Source: Micromonospora antibiotica (lineage in GTDB: Bacteria > Actinomycetota > Actinomycetes > Mycobacteriales > Micromonosporaceae). Taken from it: a DNA stretch of 64,000 bases. Positions 15,645 to 23,935 of the stretch are shown here, in pieces. Every line of letters begins with the position of its first letter. Position 1 is the first letter of the stretch. The stretch spans positions 62,001-126,000 of the forward strand of contig NZ_JAGFWR010000010.1 of the NCBI RefSeq assembly GCF_017599305.1, given 5' to 3'. Made by a program: the position numbers and the translations under genes. A model generated the notes under the pieces. The model saw nothing but the letters and a program-made list of their open reading frames with translations. It was not told the DNA's origin and made no database searches.

Positions 15645-16358
15645 TCAGGCAGCGGCCAGGGTGCGTCCGCAGCTGGGCAGCGGGTGCAGGGCGATGCGCC
15701 GGGGGAGCCGGCGGGGCCATTCGTTCCGGGGCCAGGAGCCGTCCACGATCAGGTGCACCGGGTGCTGGTCGGCGCCGCTGAGCCGGAACACGAAGTCGCG
15801 GGGCAGCGGTGGGTCCACGCTGGGCGTGGTGACCATGAACCGGACCCGCCCCCGGGACGACACCGCCGAGATCACCTCGGCGGCGGGCATGGTGCCCCGC
15901 AGGCGTACCCGGCCGATCCAGTAGACCTCCGCGTCGTGTTCCTGGGCGGCCCGGGTGATGACCGGGTACTCGCCGCGTACCCAACGTTCGACCGCGCCGA
16001 CGCAGAGCCCGCAGGCCCGTTCGCGCGGCTCCCGGGGGCCCAACCCCCAGGCCCGCAGGTACGCCCCGACCGTGCCGGCGTCGATCGTCAGGTCGAAGCG
16101 GCGTTGGATCAGTGCGGCGAGGCTCTGCCGCGTCCACAGCTCCTCGTCCAGCCCGAACTCGTCGGGGTGGACGCCTCGCAGTACGTCGATCAGTTCGAGT
16201 TCCTGTTCCCGGCTGAGCGCTCCCGACTCGCCCTGCCGGTGTCCGCGACGGGCGGCTGCCACCGCTCCGTCACCGCCGATGGTGTGGCGTCGGCACCAAC
16301 TGGTGACCGAGCGCCGCGCGTCTCTGAGTGCAACCCCCACGTCCTGCGCAACGAGCAC
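15645..16358 (-). CDS. IS630-family-derived winged-helix protein, apparently inactivated
   Basis: The 237-residue product resembles IS630-type transposases over the N-terminal helix-turn-helix (ARRSVTSWCRRH) and the winged-helix domain (LWTRQSLAALIQRRFDLTID, AGTVGAYLRAWGLGPREP). The catalytic part is present in outline (HDAEVYWIGRVRLRGTMP, VHLIVDGSWPRNEWPRRLP), but the first catalytic Asp position reads Gly (YWIGRV where active enzymes have DE), and the protein ends without the usual C-terminal Glu helix. The GTG start directly follows an in-frame stop, so the N-terminus is short. No terminal inverted repeats or target duplication are seen. It is either a decayed transposase or a domesticated DNA-binding protein. 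Confidence 0.62.
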   Translation of the reverse strand: MLVAQDVGVALRDARRSVTSWCRRHTIGGDGAVAAARRGHRQGESGALSREQELELIDVLRGVHPDEFGLDEELWTRQSLAALIQRRFDLTIDAGTVGAYLRAWGLGPREPRERACGLCVGAVERWVRGEYPVITRAAQEHDAEVYWIGRVRLRGTMPAAEVISAVSSRGRVRFMVTTPSVDPPLPRDFVFRLSGADQHPVHLIVDGSWPRNEWPRRLPRRIALHPLPSCGRTLAAA

Positions 16359-16600
16359 GAATCACAACTGGTCACGATATGTGGGTAGAAAAGTCTCTTA
16401 GGTCTTCAAAGGTGCGCGGCACGCCAAAAACCCAAAACGCCCATAACTCCCTGGCGGTAGGGGATGCGGCGCGGCCCGGGCCGCTGACGCTTCGGGGAAG
16501 GCCGGCAGTCCGAGGGCATGCGGGGGCGAGACGTGCAACAGGTGCGTGGGGGTTCCAGTCGGGCGGAGACCCTCAGGTGTGGGGGAGGCCGGAGACGTGC
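16359..16600. other. Intergenic, no gene seen
   Basis: This stretch upstream of the IS630-like gene has a relatively A+T-rich patch around 16375-16465 (GATATGTGGGTAGAAAAGTC, CCAAAAACCCAAAACGCCC), unlike the surrounding DNA. That patch could hold the promoter of the IS630-like gene or a remnant of transferred sequence. Confidence 0.45.
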
Positions 16601-16637
16601 GGAGGCCCGCGTCCGCCGGAGCGGGACGCGGGCCTCC
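16601..16637 (-). terminator. Terminator after the DUF305 gene
   Basis: A perfect 14-bp stem, GGAGGCCCGCGTCC (16601-16614) with GGACGCGGGCCTCC (16624-16637), and a 9-nt loop lie 16 bp past the stop of the DUF305 gene. Confidence 0.75.
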
Positions 16638-16653
16638 CAGGAGGGCGGGCGGG

Positions 16654-17322
16654 TCAGCCGCCCAGTCGCTTCAGCGCGTTCTGGAGGTTGGTCAGGTCCG
16701 TCTGCTGGGTGTTCTTCATGATCTGCGCCACCGCGAGGACGTCGTCGTCGCCACCGGCGTCGAGGATGCCCTGGATCATGTGGATGCCGCCGAGGTGGTG
16801 CTTGATCATCATCTGGAGGAAGAGGACGTCCAGCTCGCGCCCCTGGGCGACGCGCAGCTTCGCCATCTCCTCCGGGGTCGCCATGCCCGGCATCAGACCG
16901 TTTTCGATCTTGCCGGTGCCGTCCGGCATCCAGGCCATCCGGGGCTGGTCGCCGGTCGGGTCGAGCCCCCACGACCGCAGCCAGGTCTGCATGGTGCCGA
17001 TCTCGCCCTGCTGGCCGGTGGCGATGTCGCCGCCGATCTGGCGAACCTCAGGGTCGGTGCCCCGGTCGAAGGCGATCAGCCCCATCTCCACCGCCTGGGC
17101 GTGGTGGGTGGTCATGTCCCGGGCGAAGCCCGCCTCCGCCGAGCTGTCACCCGGTCGGGTCAACGTCGGGGTCAGCAGACCGCCGGCGTACCCGAGGAGG
17201 AGACCGACCACGACGGCGGCCGCCAGGGCGAGCAGGCCGTAGCGGCCGGCGGGCCGCCGGTCACCGGAACCGGTGACCGAGGGCTCGACGGGCGGTGTGT
17301 CGGTCGTCGCGGGAGCGGTCAT
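16654..17322 (-). CDS. DUF305 domain membrane-anchored protein
   Basis: The 222-residue protein has one N-terminal membrane span (GLLALAAAVVVGLLLGYAGG) and an extracytoplasmic ferritin-like DUF305 domain. The domain shows the repeated H-x-x-[QM] pattern: FARDMTTHHAQAVEMGLIAF in the first half and FLQMMIKHHLGGIHMIQGIL in the second. The paired His and Met residues suggest metal, often copper, binding; that is inference from family literature. The ATG at 17322 has GAGGA upstream. It follows the DUF3105 gene by 10 bp and is co-transcribed with it. Confidence 0.87.
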   Translation of the reverse strand: MTAPATTDTPPVEPSVTGSGDRRPAGRYGLLALAAAVVVGLLLGYAGGLLTPTLTRPGDSSAEAGFARDMTTHHAQAVEMGLIAFDRGTDPEVRQIGGDIATGQQGEIGTMQTWLRSWGLDPTGDQPRMAWMPDGTGKIENGLMPGMATPEEMAKLRVAQGRELDVLFLQMMIKHHLGGIHMIQGILDAGGDDDVLAVAQIMKNTQQTDLTNLQNALKRLGG

Positions 17323-17332
17323 CGCCACGTCC

Positions 17333-18148
17333 TCACTGGGTGGGCTGCTGCTGTTGCTGCGGGACGTTGTCGCGCGGGGCCGTGCCGGTGGCCGTGATGC
17401 CCTGGCCACAGTTGGCGTTCGGACCCTCGACCGAGGCGTTCACCCGCAGCGTCTTGATGAACTCGTCGATCCGGCTGTCGTCGGCGTTGTCGACCTTGAG
17501 CTGGTAGCCCCACGCCTGGAGCGAGATCGGCTTGTCCAGCCCCTCGAACGGGCTGAGCATGACCTTCTCCACGCCCTGCGTCTTGCTGCGGAGCTTGCTG
17601 ACCTGATCGGCCGGCAGGTCGGGGCGGTAGGTGATCCAGACCGTGCCGTGCTCCAGGCTGTGCACCGCGTGCTCGTTGGCGATCGGGGCGTCGTAGACGT
17701 CACCCATGCAGTTCTGCCAGGCCGGGTTGTGCGGGCCGGCCACCGGCGGGAGGACGTCGTACTTGATCGCGCCCTGCTGGTGCTGGCCGCCCTGGACGAG
17801 CTTGGGGTCCTTGTCCCGGAAGTCGACGATGCCGTCGATGTCGGCGGCCCGCTGCTCCCACGACTTGGAACCCTGGAAGGCCGCGTACGCGCCGTAGCCG
17901 ATGATCGAGACGGCGAGCACGCCCACGGCGACGAACAGGGCGATCGGGCCCCACGAGCGGCCCTGGCTCACCTTCACCGGCGTGATCGGCTTGCGGGGGC
18001 CCTTGCCGCCCGAGGTCTGCCGGGGCGCGCCCGCGGACTTGCCGCCCCCGGGCTTGGCGACGGCCGCGGGCCGGCCGGCCGCCGGCTTCTTACCGGTGCT
18101 GACCACGGTCGGACGGCGCTCAGGGCCGCCCGGGGTGCTGATGCTCAT
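17333..18148 (-). CDS. DUF3105 domain membrane protein
   Basis: The 271-residue protein has a basic Gly/Pro/Lys-rich cytoplasmic tail of about 70 residues, one membrane span (WGPIALFVAVGVLAVSIIGY) and an extracytoplasmic DUF3105 domain (HQQGAIKYDVLPPVAGPHNP, AWQNCMGDVYDAPI, EHAVHSLEHGTVWITYRPD). Conserved His residues and a Cys pair may bind metal. The C-terminus is a poly-Gln/Pro tail. It is the first gene of a two-gene operon with the DUF305 gene, and this pairing is common in actinobacteria, but its function is unknown. It is divergent from argS. Confidence 0.86.
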   Translation of the reverse strand: MSISTPGGPERRPTVVSTGKKPAAGRPAAVAKPGGGKSAGAPRQTSGGKGPRKPITPVKVSQGRSWGPIALFVAVGVLAVSIIGYGAYAAFQGSKSWEQRAADIDGIVDFRDKDPKLVQGGQHQQGAIKYDVLPPVAGPHNPAWQNCMGDVYDAPIANEHAVHSLEHGTVWITYRPDLPADQVSKLRSKTQGVEKVMLSPFEGLDKPISLQAWGYQLKVDNADDSRIDEFIKTLRVNASVEGPNANCGQGITATGTAPRDNVPQQQQQPTQ

Positions 18149-18234
18149 CGTGCCTCGTCAGGTCGGTCGGTCAGGGGATCTGGCGGGCCGGGTGACGCTC
18201 AGGGTCGCCGCCGAGTGCCCGAGTCTACCCCCGA

Positions 18235-18249
18235 TAACATGGTTCGGTG
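18235..18249 (+). promoter_or_regulatory. -10 element giving a leaderless argS start
   Basis: TAACAT at 18235-18240 is followed 6 nt later by the argS GTG (18247), so transcription would start at the start codon. No Shine-Dalgarno sequence precedes the GTG. Confidence 0.6.
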
Positions 18250-19911
18250 ACTCCCGCAGAACTGGCCGAGGTCGTCCTCTCCGCAGCCCACGCCGTTTTC
18301 ACCGAGCGTGGGCTCGACCCCGCCGCGCTTCCGGCGCGTACGGCGGTGGAACGACCGCGTAATCCCGACCACGGCGACTACGCCTCGACGCTGGCGCTCC
18401 AGCTCAGCAAGAAGGTGGGCGTCCCGCCCCGGGAGCTGGCGGCGGCGCTGGCCGACCAGCTCGGCCGGGCGGCCGGGATCAAGTCGGTGGAGATCGCCGG
18501 CCCCGGCTTCCTCAACATCCGGCTCGACGCCGCCGCCGCCGGCCAGCTCGCCCGGGTGATCGTCGAGGCCGGCGAGGAGTACGGCCGCAGCGACCGGCTC
18601 GCCGGGCAGCGGATCAACCTGGAGTTCGTCTCGGCCAACCCGACCGGCCCGGTGCACATCGGCGGGGTCCGCTGGGCGGCGGTCGGCGACGCGCTCAGCC
18701 GGCTGCTGCGGGCCACCGGCGCCGACGTCGGCACCGAGTACTACTTCAACGACGCCGGGTCGCAGATCGACAGGTTCGCCCGGTCGCTGCTGTGCGGGGC
18801 CAAGGGCGAGCCGGCCCCCGAGGACGGCTACGGCGGGGCGTACATCGCCGAGATCGCCGAGCAGGTCCGGGCGGTCCGGCCGGACGTGCTCGACCTGCCC
18901 GACGGCGAGGCCCAGGAGGTTTTCCGGGTCGAGGGCGTGACGCTGATGTTCGCCGAGATCAGGTCCTCGCTGCGCGGCTTCGGGGTGGAGTTCGACACCT
19001 ACTTCAACGAGAAGGACCTGCACGACCGGGGTGAGCTGGACCTCGCCCTGGACCGGCTGCGCGCGCAGGGTCACCTCTACGAGGCCGACGGGGCGACCTG
19101 GCTGCGCACCACCGACTTCGGCGACGACAAGGACCGGGTGCTGCGCAAGTCCAACGGCGAGTGGACCTACTTCGCCGCCGACTGCGCCTACTACCTGGAC
19201 AAGCGGGAACGCGGCTTCGAGCGGGTCGTGATCATGCTGGGCGCGGACCACCACGGCTATATCGGGCGGATGAAGGCGATGTCCGCCTGTTTCGGCGACG
19301 ACCCGGCGGTCAACCTGGAGATCCTCATCGGCCAGCTGGTCAACCTGGTCCGCGACGGCGTCCCGCTGCGGATGAGCAAGCGCGCCGGCACGGTGGTCAC
19401 CCTGGAGGACCTGGTCGACGCGATCGGGGTGGACGCGTCCCGCTACGCGCTGGCCCGCTACTCCAGCGACTCGCCGATCGACATCGACGTGGAGCTGTGG
19501 ACCCGGGCCACCCGCGACAACCCGGTCTACTACGTGCAGTACGTCGCGGCCCGGACGGCGAGCGTCGGCCGTAATGCCGCCGAGGTCGGCCTGAGTCGGG
19601 GCGACGGGGCCGGGTTCCACCCCGAGCTGCTCGACCACGACAAGGAGAACGAGCTGCTCAAGGCGCTCGCCGAGTTCCCCGCCGTGGTCGCCGCCGCCGC
19701 CGAGCTGCGCGAGCCGCACCGGGTGGCCCGCTACCTGGAGGACCTCGCCGGGGCGTACCACCGGTTCTACGACAACTGCCGGATCCTGCCGCGCGGCGAC
19801 GAGGAGGTCACCGACCTGCACCGGGCCCGGCTCTGGCTCAACGACGCCACCCGTACGGTGATCGCCAACGGGCTGCGCCTGCTCGGTGTCTCCGCCCCGG
19901 AGAGGATGTAG
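18247..19911 (+). CDS. argS: Arginyl-tRNA synthetase
   Basis: The 554-residue class I synthetase charges tRNA-Arg. The N-terminal add-on domain precedes the HIGH motif ([14 protein letters not shown], near residue 137). The KMSKS equivalent appears as [10 protein letters not shown], and the C-terminal DALR anticodon domain ends [17 protein letters not shown]. Length matches the family. It heads the argS-lysA-hom-thrC cluster; argS-lysA linkage is a known actinobacterial arrangement, in Corynebacterium under arginine/lysine control. It begins with GTG at what looks like a leaderless transcript start. Confidence 0.97.
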   Translation: MTPAELAEVVLSAAHAVFTERGLDPAALPARTAVERPRNPDHGDYASTLALQLSKKVGVPPRELAAALADQLGRAAGIKSVEIAGPGFLNIRLDAAAAGQLARVIVEAGEEYGRSDRLAGQRINLEFVSANPTGPVHIGGVRWAAVGDALSRLLRATGADVGTEYYFNDAGSQIDRFARSLLCGAKGEPAPEDGYGGAYIAEIAEQVRAVRPDVLDLPDGEAQEVFRVEGVTLMFAEIRSSLRGFGVEFDTYFNEKDLHDRGELDLALDRLRAQGHLYEADGATWLRTTDFGDDKDRVLRKSNGEWTYFAADCAYYLDKRERGFERVVIMLGADHHGYIGRMKAMSACFGDDPAVNLEILIGQLVNLVRDGVPLRMSKRAGTVVTLEDLVDAIGVDASRYALARYSSDSPIDIDVELWTRATRDNPVYYVQYVAARTASVGRNAAEVGLSRGDGAGFHPELLDHDKENELLKALAEFPAVVAAAAELREPHRVARYLEDLAGAYHRFYDNCRILPRGDEEVTDLHRARLWLNDATRTVIANGLRLLGVSAPERM

Positions 19912-19916
19912 CCCTG

Positions 19917-21302
19917 ATGCGTGCCCACGAAGCCGGTGCGATGCACGGCGACATCGGGGACCGGGGGCCGGGCTGGCTGCGTCCCCCGGCCGACGTCAAC
20001 GCCCTGGTCCCGCAGCTCTGGCCGCGTCAGGTGGAGCGCGGCACGGGCGGTGCGCTGACCGTCGCGGGCCTCGACGTCCGTGAGCTGGCCGCCGAGTACG
20101 GCACCCCGGCGTACGTCCTCGACGAGGACGACCTGCGCTCGCGCGCCCGGGACTTCCGGGCCGCCTTCCCCGACGTCGACGTCTACTACGCCGGCAAGGC
20201 CTTCCTGTGCCGGGCGGTGGTCCGCATGATCGCCGAGGAGGGCCTGCACCTGGACGTCTGCTCCGGCGGCGAGCTGGCCACCGCGCTGTCGGCCGGGATG
20301 CCGGCGGAGCGGATCGGTTTCCACGGCAACAACAAGTCCGTCGCCGAGCTGACCCGGGCGCTGGACGCCGGGGTGGGGCGGATCATCCTCGACTCGTTCA
20401 CCGAGATCGACCGGCTCACCGCGCTGGCCCGGGAGCGCGGGGTCCGCCCCGGCGTGCTGATCCGGGTCACCGTCGGCGTGGAGGCGCACACCCACGAGTT
20501 CATCGCCACCGCCCACGAGGACCAGAAGTTCGGTTTCTCGCTGGCCGGCGGGGCCGCCGCCGCAGCCGCCTTCACGGTCATCGACGAGGGTGTGCTGGAC
20601 CTGCGCGGGCTGCACTCGCACATCGGTTCGCAGATCTTCGACACCAGTGGCTTCGAGGTGTCCGCCCGCCGGGTGCTCGCCCTCCAGGCGCAGATCCGCG
20701 ACGCCCGGGGGGTGGAACTGCCCGAGCTGGACCTGGGCGGCGGCTTCGGCATCGCGTACACCACCCAGGACGACCCGGCCACCCCGGACGAGCTGGCCAA
20801 GCGGCTCCGCAAGATCGTCGACTCGGAGTGCGCGGCGGAGAACCTGAGCGTCCCGCACCTGTCGATCGAGCCGGGCCGGGCCATCGTCGGGCCCGCCGTC
20901 TTCACCCTCTACGAGGTGGGCACCGTCAAGGACGTCGACGGGCTGCGGACCTACGTCAGCGTGGACGGCGGGATGAGCGACAACATCCGGACCGCCCTCT
21001 ACGACGCGTCGTACTCGGCCACGCTTGCCGGGCGGGCCTCGACCGCCGAGCCGCTGCTGGCCCGCGTGGTGGGAAAGCATTGTGAGTCCGGGGACATCGT
21101 GGTGAAGGATGAATTCCTGCCCGCCGACGTGCAGCCCGGAGATCTTGTCGCCGTTCCCGGCACGGGAGCGTACTGCCGCAGCATGGCCAGCAACTACAAC
21201 CATGTGCCCCGCCCCCCGGTGGTCGCGGTGCGTGACGGCCAGGCCCGGCTGATCGTGCGGCGGGAGACCGAAGAAGACCTGCTCGCTTTGGATGTGGGAT
21301 GA
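19917..21302 (+). CDS. lysA: Diaminopimelate decarboxylase
   Basis: The 461-residue fold-type III PLP enzyme decarboxylates meso-diaminopimelate to L-lysine, the last step of lysine synthesis. The PLP lysine is in VYYAGKAFLC, with the phosphate-binding glycine stretch LGGGFGIAYT. The EPGRAIVGPA motif and the active-site GKHCESGDIV (Cys and Glu reach across the dimer) are also present. It starts 5 bp after argS and overlaps hom by 4 nt, so the three are translationally linked. Confidence 0.97.
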   Translation: MRAHEAGAMHGDIGDRGPGWLRPPADVNALVPQLWPRQVERGTGGALTVAGLDVRELAAEYGTPAYVLDEDDLRSRARDFRAAFPDVDVYYAGKAFLCRAVVRMIAEEGLHLDVCSGGELATALSAGMPAERIGFHGNNKSVAELTRALDAGVGRIILDSFTEIDRLTALARERGVRPGVLIRVTVGVEAHTHEFIATAHEDQKFGFSLAGGAAAAAAFTVIDEGVLDLRGLHSHIGSQIFDTSGFEVSARRVLALQAQIRDARGVELPELDLGGGFGIAYTTQDDPATPDELAKRLRKIVDSECAAENLSVPHLSIEPGRAIVGPAVFTLYEVGTVKDVDGLRTYVSVDGGMSDNIRTALYDASYSATLAGRASTAEPLLARVVGKHCESGDIVVKDEFLPADVQPGDLVAVPGTGAYCRSMASNYNHVPRPPVVAVRDGQARLIVRRETEEDLLALDVG

Positions 21303-22624
21303 CGTCACCTGTGCGCTTGGCCCTGCTCGGCTGCGGAACGGTCGGTAGCGAGGTGGTCCGCCTGTTGCACACGCAGGCCGCCGACCTGGCCGCCCGGATC
21401 GGTGCTCCGCTGGAGATCGCCGGCATCGCCGTGCGCCGGGTCGGTCGGGACCGGGGTGACCTCCCCGTCGACCCGGCGCTGTTCACCACCGACCCGCTCG
21501 GCCTGATCAAACGCGACGACGTGGACGTGGTCGTCGAGGTGGTCGGCGGCATCGAACCGGCGCGGAGCTGGCTGGTGGAGGCGCTGCGCGCCGGCAAGAG
21601 CGTGGTCACCGCCAACAAGGCGCTGCTCGCCGAGGACGGCGCGGCCCTGCACGACGCGGCGGCCGAGGGCGGGGCCGACCTCTACTACGAGGCGTCCGTC
21701 GCCGGGGCGATCCCGCTGCTGCGCCCGCTGCGCGAGTCGCTGCACGGCGACCGGATCAACCGGGTCACCGGCATCGTCAACGGCACCACCAACTTCATCC
21801 TCTCCGCGATGGACGCCACCGGAGCCGGCTTCGCCGAGGCACTGGACGAGGCGACCGAGCTGGGGTACGCCGAGGCCGACCCGACCGCCGACGTGGAGGG
21901 CTTCGACGCCGCCGCGAAGGCCGCCATCCTGGCCTCGCTCGCCTTCCACACCCGGGTCACCGCCGCCGACGTGCACCGCGAGGGCATCACCGAGGTGACC
22001 GTCGCCGACATGGCCAGCGCCAAGGCGATGGGCTGCACCATCAAACTGCTCTGCATCGCCGCCCGGGGCACCGACGCGGCCGGCCGGGAGACCGTCAGCG
22101 TCCGGGTGCACCCCGCGATGATCCCGCTGACCCACCCGCTGGCCAGCGTCGGCGACGCGTTCAACGCGGTCTTCGTCGAGGCCGAGGCGGCCGGGCAGCT
22201 GATGTTCTACGGCCGTGGGGCGGGCGGCGCACCGACCGCCAGCGCGGTCCTCGGCGACGTGGTCGCGGTGGCCCGCAACCGGCTCGCCGGGGCGTACGCG
22301 GCCAGCGAGTCCGCCTACGCCGACCTGGCGGTCCGGCCGATGGGCGAGGCGCTGACCCGCTACCACATCAGTCTCGACGTGGTCGACCGGCCGGGTGTGC
22401 TCCAGGCGGTGGCCGGGGTGTTCGCCCGGCACGACGTGTCCATCGCCACCGTCCGGCAGGGGCCGGCCGGGGGCGGTCCGGCGGGCCGTGGTGAGGACGC
22501 CGACCTGGTCATCGTCACCCACGTCGCCCCCGACGCCGCGCTCGCCGCGACGGTACGGGAGCTGCGCGGGCTGGACATCGTCCGCTCGGTGGCCAGCGTG
22601 CTGCGGGTCGAGGGCGGCGCGTGA
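21299..22624 (+). CDS. hom: Homoserine dehydrogenase
   Basis: The 441-residue enzyme reduces aspartate semialdehyde to homoserine, at the branch to threonine and methionine. It has the NAD(P) fold GCGTVGSEV at residues 11-19, the catalytic-region motif KSVVTANKALLAEDG, GIVNGTTNFIL, and a C-terminal ACT domain (YHISLDVVDRPGVLQAVAGV) that mediates threonine feedback in relatives. The start ATG overlaps the lysA stop (ATGA). Confidence 0.97.
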   Translation: MTSPVRLALLGCGTVGSEVVRLLHTQAADLAARIGAPLEIAGIAVRRVGRDRGDLPVDPALFTTDPLGLIKRDDVDVVVEVVGGIEPARSWLVEALRAGKSVVTANKALLAEDGAALHDAAAEGGADLYYEASVAGAIPLLRPLRESLHGDRINRVTGIVNGTTNFILSAMDATGAGFAEALDEATELGYAEADPTADVEGFDAAAKAAILASLAFHTRVTAADVHREGITEVTVADMASAKAMGCTIKLLCIAARGTDAAGRETVSVRVHPAMIPLTHPLASVGDAFNAVFVEAEAAGQLMFYGRGAGGAPTASAVLGDVVAVARNRLAGAYAASESAYADLAVRPMGEALTRYHISLDVVDRPGVLQAVAGVFARHDVSIATVRQGPAGGGPAGRGEDADLVIVTHVAPDAALAATVRELRGLDIVRSVASVLRVEGGA

Positions 22625-22738
22625 CCCGGCGTCTCGCCTGATGGTTATCGGTGGGTGTGCCGGGGACAGATCGACGAGGCTGGTCCAGGCTGGCAGGGGC
22701 CCCGGCACGACCGGGGCGGCAGAGGCGAGGAGAGCGAC

Positions 22739-23788
22739 ATGTGGCGGGGCCTGATCGAGACGTACCGGGACCGGCTGCCGGTCACCGACGCCACGCCCGT
22801 GGTCACCCTGCACGAGGGGAACACCCCGCTGCTGCCCGCGCCGGCCCTCTCCGCCCGGCTCGGCGCGGACGTCTACCTGAAGGTCGAGGGGGCCAACCCG
22901 ACCGGCTCGTTCAAGGACCGGGGCATGACCGTCGCCGTCTCCAAGGCGGTCGAGGCCGGTGACAAGGCGATCATCTGCGCCTCGACCGGCAACACCAGCG
23001 CCTCCGCCGCCGCGTACGCGGCCCGGGCCGGGATCACCTGCGCGGTGCTGGTGCCGCAGGGCAAGATCGCGCTGGGCAAGCTGGCCCAGGCGCTGGTGCA
23101 CGGGGCCAAGCTGCTCCAGGTACAGGGCAACTTCGACGACTGTCTCGCGCTGGCCTCGAAGCTCGCCCAGGACTTCCCGGTCGCCCTGGTCAACTCGGTG
23201 AACCCGGACCGGCTGCACGGCCAGAAGACGGCCGCCTTCGAGATCGTCGAGGCGCTCGGCGACGCCCCCGACATCCACTGCCTGCCGGTCGGCAACGCCG
23301 GCAACATCTCCGCGTACTGGATGGGCTACTCGGAGGACCTGCGGGCCGGCAACGCCACCCGCGCCCCCAGGATGTACGGCTTCCAGGCCGCCGGGGCGGC
23401 CCCGATCGTCAACGGTCAGGTGGTGCCGGAGCCGTCGACCATCGCCACCGCCATCCGGATCGGCAACCCGGCGAGCTGGACCAAGGCGCTCGACGCCCGG
23501 GACGCCTCGCAGGGGCTGATCGCCGCCGTGACCGACCGGGAGATCCTCGCCGCCTACCGGCTGCTGGCCCGGGAGGTGGGGGTCTTCGTCGAGCTGGGCA
23601 GCGCGGCCAGCGTGGCGGGCCTGCTCCAGCAGGGGGCCGAGGGCCGGGTGCCGGCCGGGGCGACGGTGGTCTGCACGGTCACCGGCCACGGCCTGAAGGA
23701 CCCGGAGTGGGCGATCTCCACCGCACCCGCCCCGATCACCATCGCCAACGACGCCCTGACCGCCGCCCGCTCGCTCGACCTGGCCTGA
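22739..23788 (+). CDS. thrC: Threonine synthase
   Basis: The 349-residue PLP enzyme converts O-phosphohomoserine to threonine. The PLP lysine sits in [11 protein letters not shown], the SxNTSAS motif is [15 protein letters not shown], and the glycine-rich phosphate loop is [15 protein letters not shown]. It begins at ATG 22739, which has GAGGAGAG upstream, about 115 bp after hom. The kinase that makes its substrate, thrB, lies 6.4 kb downstream and is separated by transporter genes. Confidence 0.96.
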   Translation: MWRGLIETYRDRLPVTDATPVVTLHEGNTPLLPAPALSARLGADVYLKVEGANPTGSFKDRGMTVAVSKAVEAGDKAIICASTGNTSASAAAYAARAGITCAVLVPQGKIALGKLAQALVHGAKLLQVQGNFDDCLALASKLAQDFPVALVNSVNPDRLHGQKTAAFEIVEALGDAPDIHCLPVGNAGNISAYWMGYSEDLRAGNATRAPRMYGFQAAGAAPIVNGQVVPEPSTIATAIRIGNPASWTKALDARDASQGLIAAVTDREILAAYRLLAREVGVFVELGSAASVAGLLQQGAEGRVPAGATVVCTVTGHGLKDPEWAISTAPAPITIANDALTAARSLDLA

Positions 23789-23935
23789 TCCGATCCCGCC
23801 GCGGGCGGCGGTGCCGGGCACCGTGCCGTCCCCCGTCGCCCCGGCCGGCGGTGACCACCCCGTTACGGGTAGGGAATACCGGGTCGGGCAGACTTTCCCC
23901 ACGCCCATCCCCTCTCCCAGGAGTGAGCCACGCCG

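Noticed and set aside
15480-16450. An intact IS630 insertion sequence
   Set aside because: No matching terminal inverted repeats, no target-site duplication and no complete DDE triad could be found.
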